From Flavobacterium sp. MC2016-06 (lineage in GTDB: Bacteria; Bacteroidota; Bacteroidia; Flavobacteriales; Flavobacteriaceae), in assembly GCF_009711165.2 (NCBI RefSeq), contig NZ_WMID02000033.1:1-64000 (forward strand): a stretch of DNA of 64,000 nucleotides, given 5' to 3'. Made by a program: the position numbers and the translations under genes. Under the pieces are notes generated by a model. The model saw only the letters and a list, made by a program, of their open reading frames with translations. It searched no databases and was not told where the DNA came from. Positions 1 through 9,669 of this stretch are shown here, in pieces (position 1 is the first letter of the stretch; each line of letters starts with the position of its first letter).

Positions 1-693
1 CCTTTTTATATGGGAATCAACGAAACGCGTTATGCTTTTATGGATGAAGGCTGGGCAACTACTTTTGAATATTTAATTGGAGTTGCAGAACATGGTAAAG
101 AAGCGGCTGATAAATTTTACAAAGAATTTAGAGTAGAGCAATACATAAATGATATTTCGACAGAAGAAGACCAGCCCATTATTACGATGTCATCTCAATT
201 GTCAGATTCAGGATATGGAAACAATTCATACGGAAAAGCTTCACTTTCTTATATCGCTTTAAAAGATATGCTTGGTGATGATTTGTTTAAAAAAGCGCTT
301 CATACTTATATGGAAACTTGGAATGGTAAACATCCTATTCCGTGGGATTATTTTAATTCATTTAACAGCACAACAGGTAAAAACTTGAATTGGTTTTTTG
401 ACAACTGGTTTTTTACCAACAATTATATTGATATTGCTGTAAAAGGTGTTTCGCCGGATAACAAAACTATTTCGGTAGAAAATGTTGGAGGGTTTGCAAT
501 TCCGTTTGATGTAAATATCGTTTATGCAGATAATTCAAAAGAAACATTGCATCAAACTCCAGCAGTTTGGGAAAAGAACAAAATAGCAGTAAAGATTGTT
601 TTAAAAGGAACTAAAAAAATTAAGCAGGTAAATCTTGATGGAGGTATTTTTATGGATGCAACTCCAGGAAATAATACTTGGTCTTCTAAATAA
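1..693 (+). CDS. M1 family metallopeptidase, C-terminal part (5' end outside window)
   Basis: The reading frame is open from the first base, so this is the 3' part of a longer gene. The motif MDEGWATTFEY fits the M1 aminopeptidase segment that carries the third zinc ligand (the Glu of DEGWA) downstream of HEXXH, which lies outside the window. The rest reads as the helical region (KASLSYIALKDMLGDD, WNWFFDNWFF-like segment) and a C-terminal beta domain. M1 enzymes remove N-terminal residues from peptides; in Bacteroidota they are often exported. The apparent ATG at base 10 is internal. The ACT-domain gene follows after 11 nt, so they may be co-transcribed. Confidence 0.85.
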   Translation, partial: PFYMGINETRYAFMDEGWATTFEYLIGVAEHGKEAADKFYKEFRVEQYINDISTEEDQPIITMSSQLSDSGYGNNSYGKASLSYIALKDMLGDDLFKKALHTYMETWNGKHPIPWDYFNSFNSTTGKNLNWFFDNWFFTNNYIDIAVKGVSPDNKTISVENVGGFAIPFDVNIVYADNSKETLHQTPAVWEKNKIAVKIVLKGTKKIKQVNLDGGIFMDATPGNNTWSSK

Positions 694-704
694 ATAATAT
701 AAAA

Positions 705-1097
705 ATGTCTGGAGAAAAAGATTTACAGCAGTTATTGAAAAGCATGAAGCCCGAATGTAATAAAGGCGATTATGTTTTTTGTAAAGTTGAGACATTAGAA
801 AACCTCAACGTAGATGAAATTGATATGGTCTTTAAGGAAAAAGAGGCAATAACATTGATTCTTAAAAAAGAAATTGCCGAAAAATTAAATCTAGAGTATT
901 CAATTGCAATGGCTTGGATCACGCTTTCAGTTCATTCATCATTAGAAGCAGTTGGTTTAACGGCAGCGTTTTCAAAAGCGCTTTCAGATCATGGAATAAG
1001 CTGTAATGTGGTTGCTGCATTTTATCATGATCATATTTTTGTCAATAAAAAAGATGCCGAGAATGCGATGGAAATTTTAAATGCATTTTCGAATTAA
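705..1097 (+). CDS. ACT domain-containing protein (DUF2241-like)
   Basis: A 130-residue protein of the small stand-alone ACT family formerly called DUF2241. The recognisable parts are MSGEKDLQQLLKSMKPE near the start, the central WITLSVHSSLEAVGLTAAFSKAL segment and a C-terminal FVNKKDAENAMEIL helix. ACT domains usually bind small ligands such as amino acids; the role of this single-domain family is not established. It lies 11 nt after the aminopeptidase and is closed by the hairpin at 1137-1166. It is cytoplasmic, with no signal peptide. Confidence 0.8.
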   Translation: MSGEKDLQQLLKSMKPECNKGDYVFCKVETLENLNVDEIDMVFKEKEAITLILKKEIAEKLNLEYSIAMAWITLSVHSSLEAVGLTAAFSKALSDHGISCNVVAAFYHDHIFVNKKDAENAMEILNAFSN

Positions 1098-1136
1098 ATT
1101 TGAATCTGTAAAATTTTCTCCAAAAGTATTATAAAG

Positions 1137-1166
1137 AAAAAGGGAAGCTATTTAGCTTCCCTTTTT
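1137..1166. terminator. Bidirectional rho-independent terminator
   Basis: Perfect 13-bp arms with a 4-nt loop (A-run, AGGGAAGCT / AGCTTCCCT, T-run). The hairpin lies between the convergent ACT-domain gene and the outer-membrane barrel gene and carries a T-run in both directions. Confidence 0.85.
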
Positions 1167-1173
1167 GTATTTC

Positions 1174-1737
1174 TTATAAAAACTTAAATCCGAGTGAAAC
1201 AGTCGAAACACGTGTTTTAATATCTCCCTCAGAGCTGTCAATATCTGTAAGTCCGCCTAAGTATCTGTAATCAAGAGTAAACCTCCATAAATCAACTCCA
1301 ACACCGCCAAGAATACTATGGTTATTTTTCTCTAATGCAATTGGGTTTAAATCATTACTTACTTTTATATCCGAATAATTCTTCCAGTTATAACCTGCAA
1401 AAACTCTAACATTTCCTAGTTTACCTAAAGGAATGATTTTAAAACCTGCAATAAGTGTAGCATCAGTTCCAGATAGTTCATATTCAGTTTCTCCAACTCC
1501 AGTATACGAAACATCGAATTTAGATTGTGCATATCCGAATTCTGCCTGACCATAAAACATTAATAAATTTACTCTTGCAAAAGCAGCAAAACCAACACCT
1601 GTACCAGAACTTTTTGAGCTGAAATTATCGCTGTTTAATGAAGTAATATTTGTAGAAAATTGTGGTCCGACTTGTATTAACTGTGCAAAACCATTTACAC
1701 TAATACATAATAATACTGCTAGAATGAATTTTTTCAT
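1174..1737 (-). CDS. Outer membrane beta-barrel protein (porin-family)
   Basis: A 187-residue protein with a clear signal peptide (MKKFILAVLLCISVNGFAQ) followed by alternating beta-strands rich in Gly and aromatic residues, ending in VSTVSLGFKFL, a typical C-terminal barrel strand with terminal hydrophobic residues. It fits the small 8-strand OMP_b-brl family common in Bacteroidota. Transport specificity cannot be read from the sequence. It is a single-gene unit, convergent with the ACT-domain gene. Confidence 0.8.
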   Translation of the reverse strand: MKKFILAVLLCISVNGFAQLIQVGPQFSTNITSLNSDNFSSKSSGTGVGFAAFARVNLLMFYGQAEFGYAQSKFDVSYTGVGETEYELSGTDATLIAGFKIIPLGKLGNVRVFAGYNWKNYSDIKVSNDLNPIALEKNNHSILGGVGVDLWRFTLDYRYLGGLTDIDSSEGDIKTRVSTVSLGFKFL

Positions 1738-1926
1738 AATTGAATTTATTAATTGTTGAGATTATAAAAATAATTATAATTTATTTAATTGAAAGAATAT
1801 TCCTATTTATTTTTGTTATTTAAAATCTGCTCTTAATATCGATTCTTATATGTTCTTTTAATAATAGACGAATTCAACTATAAAAATACGCTAAATTTGG
1901 GGCAAATTGAATAAAATGATTAAAAA

Positions 1927-2331
1927 ATGAAAGTTAAAACTATCAAAGCATCAGATACTTGGCAGATTAGACACGAAATAATGTGGCCCAATCAGCCTTT
2001 TGAATTTGTGCAGCTAGAAGAAGACAATTCAGGGTTGCATTTTGGAGTATTTGATGAGGATAAACTAGTTTCGATAGTTTCTTGTTTTATTACTAATGAT
2101 GAAATGCAGTTTAGGAAATTGGCAACTTTAGCAGCTTATCAAGGAAAAGGAATTGCATCACAATTACTTCAACATATTTTAAAATTAGCAAAAGAAAAAG
2201 GCTTGAAAAAAGTTTGGTGTAATGCTAGAGTTAACAAAAAATCATTTTACGAGAAGTTTGAAATGATAGATACGCATAAAATTTTTACAAAATCGGGGCA
2301 GAATTTTACAATAATGGAAATTTTATTTTAG
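1927..2331 (+). CDS. GNAT family N-acetyltransferase
   Basis: A 134-residue single GNAT domain. The acetyl-CoA binding signature is visible as RKLATLAAYQGKGIASQLLQ (the Q/RxxGxG/A loop is YQGKGIAS), followed by a helix and the beta-6 region KKSFYEKFEMI. The N-terminal strand carries the usual GVFDEDKLVSIVSCF. The substrate is unknown. It is monocistronic, with about 190 bp of non-coding DNA upstream. Confidence 0.87.
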   Translation: MKVKTIKASDTWQIRHEIMWPNQPFEFVQLEEDNSGLHFGVFDEDKLVSIVSCFITNDEMQFRKLATLAAYQGKGIASQLLQHILKLAKEKGLKKVWCNARVNKKSFYEKFEMIDTHKIFTKSGQNFTIMEILF

Positions 2332-2582
2332 TGCAGGAATTTAAAAAATATAATTTGGGATTTTTAAAGATTCTGTTTTTAAATAGTTGATTTATAATTG
2401 TATTGATATTTATAGAATTGCTTTTTTATCAATTTCACATCCTAGTAAACACAACGGTTTGAGGTTGCAAGAGTCAAATTTATACTAATAAAATAGTGAA
2501 AACGTTTTCGTTAATTTTCTTGGTGTTAAGACTTTCTTATTTTATTTTTTTTATTCGAATCTTTTATTACTTTCGCACCCAA
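2332..2582. other. Intergenic region with promoter for the small exported protein
   Basis: AT-rich, with no credible gene. The recognisable element is the box TACTTTCG at about 2570-2577, a common Flavobacterium variant of the -7 element, only a few bases before the ATG at 2583. An open frame running back to a GTG at 2496 overlaps this promoter and is probably not translated. Confidence 0.5.
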
Positions 2583-2966
2583 ATGAGAAAGTTTACAATG
2601 TTTTTAGTATTCATGAATTTACTTCTGCTTGGCGGAGGTCAATACCTTAATGCTAGTACACATCAAAACTCTCACTTTCATAATCTTGAGGGAAAACACA
2701 GGGTAAAATTTACAAATCAAGATCAAGGCAGTTCTATTATTGAAGATGCCGATTTAGATCTTGAAGAGGAATTTGTTGGATGTGACGATCTTAAAGGTGG
2801 ACTTACAAATAAGTTTTTTGCAGTAAATTATAGTTTACTGGACAGTTGGTATTTGACATTCTCTGGTCAATCTACTGTAAATGATTACAATCGTTTTAAA
2901 ATCTTCGAGCCAGTTTATGGCCAATCAAATCCTATTTACATTACTCAACGAGTTTTAAGAATTTGA
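2583..2966 (+). CDS. Small exported hypothetical protein upstream of RND operon
   Basis: I do not recognise the family. The ATG at 2583 gives a 127-residue product with a hydrophobic N-terminus (MFLVFMNLLLLGGG) ending near NAS, which looks like a signal peptide. An acidic stretch DADLDLEEEF and a tyrosine/phenylalanine-rich C-terminus follow. The frame opens earlier at GTG 2496, but that would place the promoter box TACTTTCG inside the gene, so the later start is preferred; ATG 2598 or 2613 are alternatives. It lies 180 bp before the efflux operon on the same strand and might be linked to it. Confidence 0.5.
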   Translation: MRKFTMFLVFMNLLLLGGGQYLNASTHQNSHFHNLEGKHRVKFTNQDQGSSIIEDADLDLEEEFVGCDDLKGGLTNKFFAVNYSLLDSWYLTFSGQSTVNDYNRFKIFEPVYGQSNPIYITQRVLRI

Positions 2967-3146
2967 TTTACAAGTATACATCGGTTACCTAAGTTGTGAT
3001 CCTGCATATCTTGTTGATGTATATTTTTTCTACTTCTTCTTAATATGAAATTTTAAGGTCTAAAACTTAAGGCTGGCTGATGCATTTTTCATCTAAAGGA
3101 ATCTCGTATTCCAAGCAATCCAATCGCTTAAATTTCTATTAAAATC

Positions 3147-4229
3147 ATGAAAAGAATTATCTTGTTCACAGGCTTTATGGCCTTAGTGTGCCTTACTAGT
3201 TGTACACAAAAAAAAGAAGAAAAAGAAGAAGCTGAAAAATTTACCGTTACTAATCCGGTAAAAATGGACACTTCATTTACGAAACAATACGTTTCACAAA
3301 TAAAATCGGTTCGTAATATCGAACTACGCGCCCAAGAAAAAGGGTTTTTACAAAACATTTATGTTGATGAAGGCCAGTTTGTAAAAGCGGGTCAAGTATT
3401 ATTTAGAATTCAACCTAAAATGTATGAAGCTGAGTTACTTAAAGCTCAGTCTGAAGAAAAAGCTGCTGAAATAGAATTGCAAAATACTAAATTGCTGGCA
3501 GACAAAAACATCGTTTCTAAAAACGAGCAGGCAGTTGCATTGTCTAAACTTCAAGCTGCAAAAGCAGAAGTAGCTTTGGCAAAACTTCACTTATCATTTA
3601 CTGAAATTAAAGCTCCGTTTGACGGAACAATTGATAGAATTCCATTAAAACTTGGAAGTCTTATCGATGAAGGTGAATTATTGACTAGCCTTTCAGACAA
3701 CAGCCAAATGTTTGCTTATTTCAACGTGTCAGAACCTGAATATATTCAATACCAAACAGACATAAAAGACCGCGCAGATTCTAAAGTTAGTTTAGTTTTA
3801 GCTAACGGAGATGTTTTTAAAGAAAAAGGAAATGTTGAAGTAATTGAAAGTGAATTTAACAATGAAACAGGAAATATCGCTTTTAGAGCAAGATTCCCTA
3901 ATTCTGGTAAATTACTTAGAAATGGTGAAACTGGACAAGTTCAAATGTTGGTGCCACTTAAAAATGCTATTGTGATCCCACAAAAAGCAACTTATGAAAT
4001 TCAAGATAAAAAATATGTTTTCGTTGTAGATAAAAACGATAAAGTAAGTTCAAGAGAAATTACTATTACAGGTGAAATTCCAGATTTGTATGTAGTAAGC
4101 AGCGGCTTGACTGAAAATGACAAAATCTTACTTGAAGGTGTTCAGAAAGTTAGAGAAAATGACAAAATTAAATATGAATTCCAATCTCCAAAAGAGGTAA
4201 TGAATCATTTGCGCGTAAAAGCAGAATAG
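3147..4229 (+). CDS. RND efflux system periplasmic adaptor lipoprotein
   Basis: A 360-residue membrane-fusion protein. The signal peptide ends in lipobox LTSC (Cys20), so it is anchored as a lipoprotein. In order: a split lipoyl domain (ELRAQEKGFLQNIYVDEGQFVKAG near 50-75 and LSFTEIKAPFDGTI near 150-165), an alpha-helical hairpin between them, a beta-barrel and a membrane-proximal domain (PQKATYEIQDKKYVFVV). It bridges the inner-membrane pump and the outer-membrane channel. It is the first gene of a three-gene operon, 33 nt before the pump. It resembles AcrA/MexA in architecture; the exported substrates are unknown. Confidence 0.93.
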   Translation: MKRIILFTGFMALVCLTSCTQKKEEKEEAEKFTVTNPVKMDTSFTKQYVSQIKSVRNIELRAQEKGFLQNIYVDEGQFVKAGQVLFRIQPKMYEAELLKAQSEEKAAEIELQNTKLLADKNIVSKNEQAVALSKLQAAKAEVALAKLHLSFTEIKAPFDGTIDRIPLKLGSLIDEGELLTSLSDNSQMFAYFNVSEPEYIQYQTDIKDRADSKVSLVLANGDVFKEKGNVEVIESEFNNETGNIAFRARFPNSGKLLRNGETGQVQMLVPLKNAIVIPQKATYEIQDKKYVFVVDKNDKVSSREITITGEIPDLYVVSSGLTENDKILLEGVQKVRENDKIKYEFQSPKEVMNHLRVKAE

Positions 4230-4262
4230 ATTTAACTGGTTTAATCATTAAAAATATATAAA

Positions 4263-7200
4263 ATGTTTAATAAATTTATTCAAAGACCTGTACTGTCGAT
4301 AGTAATATCGCTTATAATTGTCTTTCTTGGGATATTGTCGGTATTAAGTTTACCTATTACACAATTCCCTACAATTTCACCACCAATGGTGAATGTTACC
4401 GCAGATTATCCAGGATCTAACGGTGAATTAATGATCAAAGCGGTTGTAATTCCTTTAGAAAGAGCCTTAAATGGAGTTCCTGGAATGAAATATATGGCTT
4501 CTGATGCTGGAAATGATGGTGAGGCTACTATAAAAGTTGTCTTTAACTTAGGAACAGATCCTAATCAGGCAGCGATCAACGTTCAAAACCGTGTAGCTTC
4601 GGTTACTAATAAATTACCTCCGTTAGTAATTAGAGAGGGGATTAAAATTACCCGAGAAGTGCCGAGTATGTTGATGTACGTGAATCTTTACAGTACAGAC
4701 AAAAATACCGACATGAAGTTCTTGTATAACTATGCTGATATCAACGTACTTTCTGAATTGAAAAGGGTAAATGGTATTGGTTCTGGAGATATCTTAGGAA
4801 CACGTGAATATGCAATGCGTATTTGGTTGAAACCTGATCGTATGTTGGCTTATAAAATTTCTGCCGATGAAGTAATGGATGCATTATCAAGTCAGAGTTT
4901 AGAAGCTTCACCGGGTAAAACAGGAGAAAGTTCTGGTAAACGTTCTCAAGCATTTGAATATGTATTAAAATATTCAGGACGTTTTACAACAAAAGAACAA
5001 TATGAGAATATTATAGTAAAATCAAACGCTAACGGGGAACTTTTACGTTTGAAAGATGTTGCCAAAGTTGAATTTGGTAGTTCGATGTATGATATTTATT
5101 CTAATTTGAATGGAAGACCATCTGCAGCTATTGTATTGAAACAATCGTTTGGTAGTAATGCCAATCAGGTTATTGAAGAAGTAAAAGCTAAATTGGAAAA
5201 AATCAAACAAAGATTTCCAAAAGGAATGGATTATGAAATTTCATATGACGTTTCTAAATTCCTTGATGCTTCTATCGAAAAAGTAATTCATACACTTGTT
5301 GAAGCTTTTATTCTAGTAGGTTTAGTAGTATTCCTTTTCTTAGGAGACTGGCGTTCTACAATTATTCCAGCAATTGCGGTACCTGTATCATTGGTTGGAA
5401 CATTTGTGTTCATGACATTCTTTGATATTTCATTGAACTTAATTACATTATTTGCTTTAGTTTTAGCGATTGGAGTCGTCGTCGATGATGCCATTGTAGT
5501 AATCGAAGCCGTTCACGCCAAGATGGAAGAAGATCATCTTTCTCCACTTAAAGCGACCAAAAAAGCGATGCATGAAATTGCAGGAGCTATTATTGCGATT
5601 ACATTCTTAATGGCCGCGGTATTTATTCCAGTTGCCTTTATGTCTGGTCCAGTTGGGGTATTTTACAGACAGTTCTCTGTAACTATGGCAACTGCTATTA
5701 TCCTTTCTGGTATTGTGGCTTTGACTTTAACACCAGCACTTTGTGCGATGATGTTAAAAAACAATCATGGTAAACCTAAAAAGAAAACACCTATAAATGT
5801 ATTTATAGATGGATTTAATAATAAGTTTGATTTAGCGCAAGGTAAATACCAAAATTTATTGGCTAAAATTGTAAACAGAAGAGCTGTTACTATTATTGCG
5901 CTTCTTGGATTTTGTGCTGGTACATGGTTTATTAGTAGTACTGTTCCTTCTGGATTTATCCCGAATGAGGATCAGGGTATGTTTTACGCCGTTATTCAAA
6001 CACCACCAGGTTCATCATTAGAAAGAACAAATAATATTGCAGAAAAACTGCAAAAAATTGCTGAAAAAATAGACGGAGTAAAATCAGTTTCTTCATTAGC
6101 AGGTTATGAAATTCTGTCTGAAGGTACAGGATCAAACTCAGGAACTTGTTTGGTTAACCTTAAAGACTGGAGTGATAGAAAACACTCTGTTCTTGAGATT
6201 ATGGCTGAAATGGAAGAAAAGTCTAAAGATATTGCAGGTGCAAATATCGAATTTTTTCAACCGCCTGCTGTACCAGGATATGGTGCTGCTGGAGGATTTG
6301 AGCTTCGTTTATTAGATAAAACAGGTTCTGGGAATTACAAAAAAATGGAGCAGGTAAATAATGATTTTGTTAAGGAGTTAAATACTCATCCAGAATTATC
6401 TAACGTGTTCAGTTTTTACAGTTCTAGTTTCCCTCAATACATGATGAAAGTAGACAATGATTTGGCACAGCAAAAAGGAGTGTCTATCGAAAATGCGATG
6501 AATACTTTGTCAACTCTTGTGGGTAGTAACTACGAAATCAGTTTTATTAAATACGGAATTAACTATAAAGTAATCGTTCAGGCTTCTCCAGAGTATCGTG
6601 CTCAGCCAGATGATATTTTAAAGTTGTATGTAAAAAACAATCGTGATGAAATGGTTCCTTTTTCTGCTTTCATGAAATTAGAAAAAGTATACGGACTTTC
6701 TGAGATCACAAGACATAATATGTACACTTCTACACAAATTAGTGGATCTGCAGCACCGGGCTATAGCTCTGGTACGGCGATTAAAGTAATTCAGGAAGTT
6801 GCAGCTAAAAAATTACCTAGAGGTTATGATATTGACTGGGCAGGTATTTCTGCCGATGAGGTTGCTCAAGGTAATCAAGCAATTTGGGTATTCTTAATCT
6901 GTTTAGGATTCGTTTACTTAGTTTTAGCAGCACAATACGAAAGTTTTATTCTGCCATTATCAGTAATTCTTTCTTTACCAGCGGGTATCTTTGGAGCTTT
7001 CCTTTTATTGAAAATCGCAGGATTAGAGAATAACATTTATGCTCAGGTTGCAATGGTAATGCTTATCGGATTACTTGGTAAAAATGCCGTACTTATTGTA
7101 GAGTTTGCAATACAAAGACATGCAGCAGGAAGATCAGTTTTTGAAGCCGCTATGGAAGGTTCAAAAGCACGTTTCCGTCCTATCTTAATGACTTCATTTG

Positions 7201-7430
7201 CTTTTATCGCTGGTTTATTACCTCTAGCTTTTGCTACAGGTCCAGGTAAAATTGGTAATAGAACTATTGGTACAGCTGCAGCAGGTGGTATGCTTTTAGG
7301 AACCATTTGCGGGGTATTTGTTATTCCGGGATTGTATTACATTTTTGCAAAAATCTCTGAGAAATACAAATTGGTGAAAAATGAGGAAGAGAATCCATTA
7401 ACAGAAGAAATTGACGATAACCATGTATAA
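4263..7430 (+). CDS. RND family efflux pump, HAE1 class
   Basis: A 1055-residue inner-membrane proton/drug antiporter of full family length with 12 expected membrane segments. The N-terminus FIQRPVLSIVISLIIVFLG is typical. The proton-relay pair is present in VVVDDAIVVIEAV (TM4), and the partner lysine in GLLGKNAVLIVEF (TM10). The porter-domain motif GYGAAGGFELRL is also seen. It works with the adaptor before it and the outer-membrane factor after it, whose ATG lies inside the last codons of this gene, implying translational coupling. AcrB/MexB-type function is secure; the substrate is not predictable. Confidence 0.96.
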   Translation: MFNKFIQRPVLSIVISLIIVFLGILSVLSLPITQFPTISPPMVNVTADYPGSNGELMIKAVVIPLERALNGVPGMKYMASDAGNDGEATIKVVFNLGTDPNQAAINVQNRVASVTNKLPPLVIREGIKITREVPSMLMYVNLYSTDKNTDMKFLYNYADINVLSELKRVNGIGSGDILGTREYAMRIWLKPDRMLAYKISADEVMDALSSQSLEASPGKTGESSGKRSQAFEYVLKYSGRFTTKEQYENIIVKSNANGELLRLKDVAKVEFGSSMYDIYSNLNGRPSAAIVLKQSFGSNANQVIEEVKAKLEKIKQRFPKGMDYEISYDVSKFLDASIEKVIHTLVEAFILVGLVVFLFLGDWRSTIIPAIAVPVSLVGTFVFMTFFDISLNLITLFALVLAIGVVVDDAIVVIEAVHAKMEEDHLSPLKATKKAMHEIAGAIIAITFLMAAVFIPVAFMSGPVGVFYRQFSVTMATAIILSGIVALTLTPALCAMMLKNNHGKPKKKTPINVFIDGFNNKFDLAQGKYQNLLAKIVNRRAVTIIALLGFCAGTWFISSTVPSGFIPNEDQGMFYAVIQTPPGSSLERTNNIAEKLQKIAEKIDGVKSVSSLAGYEILSEGTGSNSGTCLVNLKDWSDRKHSVLEIMAEMEEKSKDIAGANIEFFQPPAVPGYGAAGGFELRLLDKTGSGNYKKMEQVNNDFVKELNTHPELSNVFSFYSSSFPQYMMKVDNDLAQQKGVSIENAMNTLSTLVGSNYEISFIKYGINYKVIVQASPEYRAQPDDILKLYVKNNRDEMVPFSAFMKLEKVYGLSEITRHNMYTSTQISGSAAPGYSSGTAIKVIQEVAAKKLPRGYDIDWAGISADEVAQGNQAIWVFLICLGFVYLVLAAQYESFILPLSVILSLPAGIFGAFLLLKIAGLENNIYAQVAMVMLIGLLGKNAVLIVEFAIQRHAAGRSVFEAAMEGSKARFRPILMTSFAFIAGLLPLAFATGPGKIGNRTIGTAAAGGMLLGTICGVFVIPGLYYIFAKISEKYKLVKNEEENPLTEEIDDNHV

Positions 7431-8862
7431 ATTCAAAGCATATCAATATAGTATTGCATTAGGACTTAGTCTTGCTGTAGTGGGCTGTAAAGCCCCTGCA
7501 GCGGAGACTACCGTTGCAAGTACACCAGTTCCAGAATCATTTGGAGCTGCTAAAACTCAGGATACAATAAATACTTCGGGTATAAAGTGGAGAGAGTTTT
7601 TTAAAGATCAAAACTTAGTTGACTTGATCGATGTGGCCTTAAAAAATAATCAGGAGTTGAATATTACTTTGCAGGAAATTGAAATTGCAAAGAACGATAT
7701 TCGAGTTAGAAAAGGAGCTTTATTGCCACAAGTTGGTGTTCGCGCAGGTGCTGGAGTAGAAAAAGTAGGACGTTATACAAGTCAAGGTGCTGGTGATGCT
7801 ACTACAGAAATTAAACCAGGTGTAGAAACGCCAGATCCTCTTGGAGATTTTACAATTGCTGCTTATGCAAATTGGGAAGTTGATATCTGGAAAAAATTAC
7901 GCAACTCTAAAAAAGCAGCTGTAAACAGATATTTAGCAACTGTAGAAGGTAAGAACTTTGTAATAACAAATCTTATTGCAGAAGTAGCAGATTCTTATTA
8001 CGAATTAATGGCTTTAGACAGCCAGCTTGCTATTGTAAGACAAACTATCGAATTGCAGACAAATGCATTAGAAATTGTAAAAGTTCAGAAAGAAGCAGCA
8101 AGAGCAACAGAACTTGGAGTTCAGAAGTTTCAAGCTGAAGTTATGGATTCAAAAAGTAAAGAGTTTGAAATCTTACAGCAGATAAAAGAAAGCGAGAATA
8201 AAATCAACTTTTTGTTAGGTAGATATCCACAAGATGTTAAGAGAACAAATAGTAATTTCTTAGCTTTATTACCAGCTGCAGTTAATTCTGGAATTCCATC
8301 TCAATTGTTGATGAATCGTCCAGATGTGAAACAAGCAGAATTAGAATTGGTAGCAGCAAAATTAGATGTAAAAGTAGCTCGTTCTGAGTTTTATCCTTCA
8401 TTGGATATATCTGCAGCATTTGGAGTACAAGCATTCAAGCCATCTTATTTGTTTACATTCCCAGAGTCTATCTTGTATTCTTTGGCAGGAGATCTTGCAG
8501 CGCCTTTAATTAATAGAAATGCAATTAAAGCAGAGTTTTCTAGCGCAAATGCAAGACAGCTTCAAGCTTTATATAATTATGATCGTACTATTCTAAATGC
8601 TTATTTAGAAGTTTCCAACCAACTTTCTAAAATTGAAAATTTACAAAAAAGTTACGATTTAAAATCACAACAAGTTGATGCATTAAGTACGTCTATAGAT
8701 GTTTCTAATGACTTATTTAAATCAGCTAGAATTGATTATTTCGAAGTTTTGATGACACAGCGTGATGCTTTAGAGGCAAAATTAGAATTAATTGATACTA
8801 AAAAAGAACAGTTAAATGCGGCTGTTTATGTTTACAGAGATTTAGGCGGCGGTTGGAAATAA
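7423..8862 (+). CDS. Outer membrane efflux factor (OprM/NodT family lipoprotein)
   Basis: A 479-residue TolC-fold channel. The ATG at 7423 overlaps the pump stop codon by 8 nt and gives a good signal peptide with lipobox VVGC; an in-frame TTG 12 nt earlier is less likely. The two repeated outer-membrane-efflux domains are visible: EIEIAKNDIRVRKGALLPQ in the first half and QAELELVAAKLDVKVARSEFYPSLD in the second, each followed by long helices. It completes the tripartite efflux operon. A terminator follows at 8887-8920. Confidence 0.95.
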   Translation: MYKFKAYQYSIALGLSLAVVGCKAPAAETTVASTPVPESFGAAKTQDTINTSGIKWREFFKDQNLVDLIDVALKNNQELNITLQEIEIAKNDIRVRKGALLPQVGVRAGAGVEKVGRYTSQGAGDATTEIKPGVETPDPLGDFTIAAYANWEVDIWKKLRNSKKAAVNRYLATVEGKNFVITNLIAEVADSYYELMALDSQLAIVRQTIELQTNALEIVKVQKEAARATELGVQKFQAEVMDSKSKEFEILQQIKESENKINFLLGRYPQDVKRTNSNFLALLPAAVNSGIPSQLLMNRPDVKQAELELVAAKLDVKVARSEFYPSLDISAAFGVQAFKPSYLFTFPESILYSLAGDLAAPLINRNAIKAEFSSANARQLQALYNYDRTILNAYLEVSNQLSKIENLQKSYDLKSQQVDALSTSIDVSNDLFKSARIDYFEVLMTQRDALEAKLELIDTKKEQLNAAVYVYRDLGGGWK

Positions 8863-8886
8863 AGTTTTGCCTGTTAATTTGTAGAT

Positions 8887-8920
8887 AAAAGCCTTTCGGA
8901 AGTAATTCTGAAAGGCTTTT
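8887..8920. terminator. Terminator after efflux operon (bidirectional)
   Basis: AAAAGCCTTTC / GAAAGGCTTTT arms around a 12-nt loop, between the convergent outer-membrane factor gene and the small secreted protein gene. Confidence 0.75.
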
Positions 8921-8929
8921 GAATTTTAG

Positions 8930-9139
8930 TTAATCTTCCCATCCGCAAAGCGTTAAACCGCTGTTTTTAGCTTTCGAAATGGTTGTTTGTACAATTTCCT
9001 GCTTGCAAGAAGATAAGCCTCGACAGGTATCTTTAAAATGATATTTTTTTGCGCCGCTTAAACCGCAGATGTAAACAGATGTTTCTGCAGGCATAAAAGA
9101 CGTCAAGAAAACAAATAGTAAAATGGCAGTATATTTCAT
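8930..9139 (-). CDS. Small secreted Cys-containing protein
   Basis: 69 residues with a signal peptide (MKYTAILLFVFLTSFMPAE) and a compact mature part with four cysteines: VYICGLSGAKKYHFKDTC, GLSSCKQEI, LTLCGWED. The spacing resembles a small conserved domain I have seen in Bacteroidota exported proteins (pattern C-x11-12-C-x5-C-x18-C), but I cannot name a function. Disulfide bonds or metal binding are both possible. It is the last of three minus-strand genes after the HsdR_N-like gene, 28 nt after the lipoprotein. Confidence 0.6.
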   Translation of the reverse strand: MKYTAILLFVFLTSFMPAETSVYICGLSGAKKYHFKDTCRGLSSCKQEIVQTTISKAKNSGLTLCGWED

Positions 9140-9167
9140 TTGAAGTTTTTCTTTTAATTAACTACGG

Positions 9168-9578
9168 TTATTTAACTACTAATTGAAACTCATTTCCCTT
9201 TTTGTCAACAGCTTTTAGTTTACCGTAGGCAACCCATTCCGTTTTTATTTCGATATCTCCAATCGTATCAAACATCAATATTCCGGCGCCGTATTTTCCT
9301 TTAGTATTAATGTTTCCAAAAACAGAATCACCAATAGTATTAATTCCTTTTACGTCATAATTATACTCATATTGACCAGAATTTCCTGTCCGATATTCAT
9401 ATTTACGTTTCGTGTCAATATGATAGGTTTTGGCCTCTTCCGGCGTAATAGTTTTACGATCATCAGATGCAATTACCTCTTTGTAAAAAGAATTTACTTT
9501 AAGCTGTGGTACTTCTTTTTTACAGCCAATTGTTCCTAAAAGTAATAGGAGGAATGGTATTTTATATTTTGAAAACAT
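9168..9578 (-). CDS. Hypothetical lipoprotein
   Basis: 136 residues with a lipoprotein signal (lipobox GTIGC, Cys19). The mature part is beta-rich (YEYRTGNSGQYEYNYDVKG; DTIGDIEIKTEWVAYGKL) with no family I recognise. It sits 91 nt downstream of the HsdR_N-like gene and 28 nt before the small Cys protein, all on the minus strand, so the three may share a transcript. Confidence 0.6.
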   Translation of the reverse strand: MFSKYKIPFLLLLLGTIGCKKEVPQLKVNSFYKEVIASDDRKTITPEEAKTYHIDTKRKYEYRTGNSGQYEYNYDVKGINTIGDSVFGNINTKGKYGAGILMFDTIGDIEIKTEWVAYGKLKAVDKKGNEFQLVVK

Positions 9579-9669
9579 TCTTGGGGTAGTTTTTTTCTAT
9601 AAATGAGTTTTAAAATTGATTTTAACGGTGTTTAAATCTAATTAGAAATGAGTTTTTTATAATGAGTAA

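Noticed and set aside
2496..2582. GTG-initiated extension of the small exported protein
   Set aside because: It would cover the promoter box TACTTTCG and adds a Phe-rich stretch that does not look like a signal peptide.
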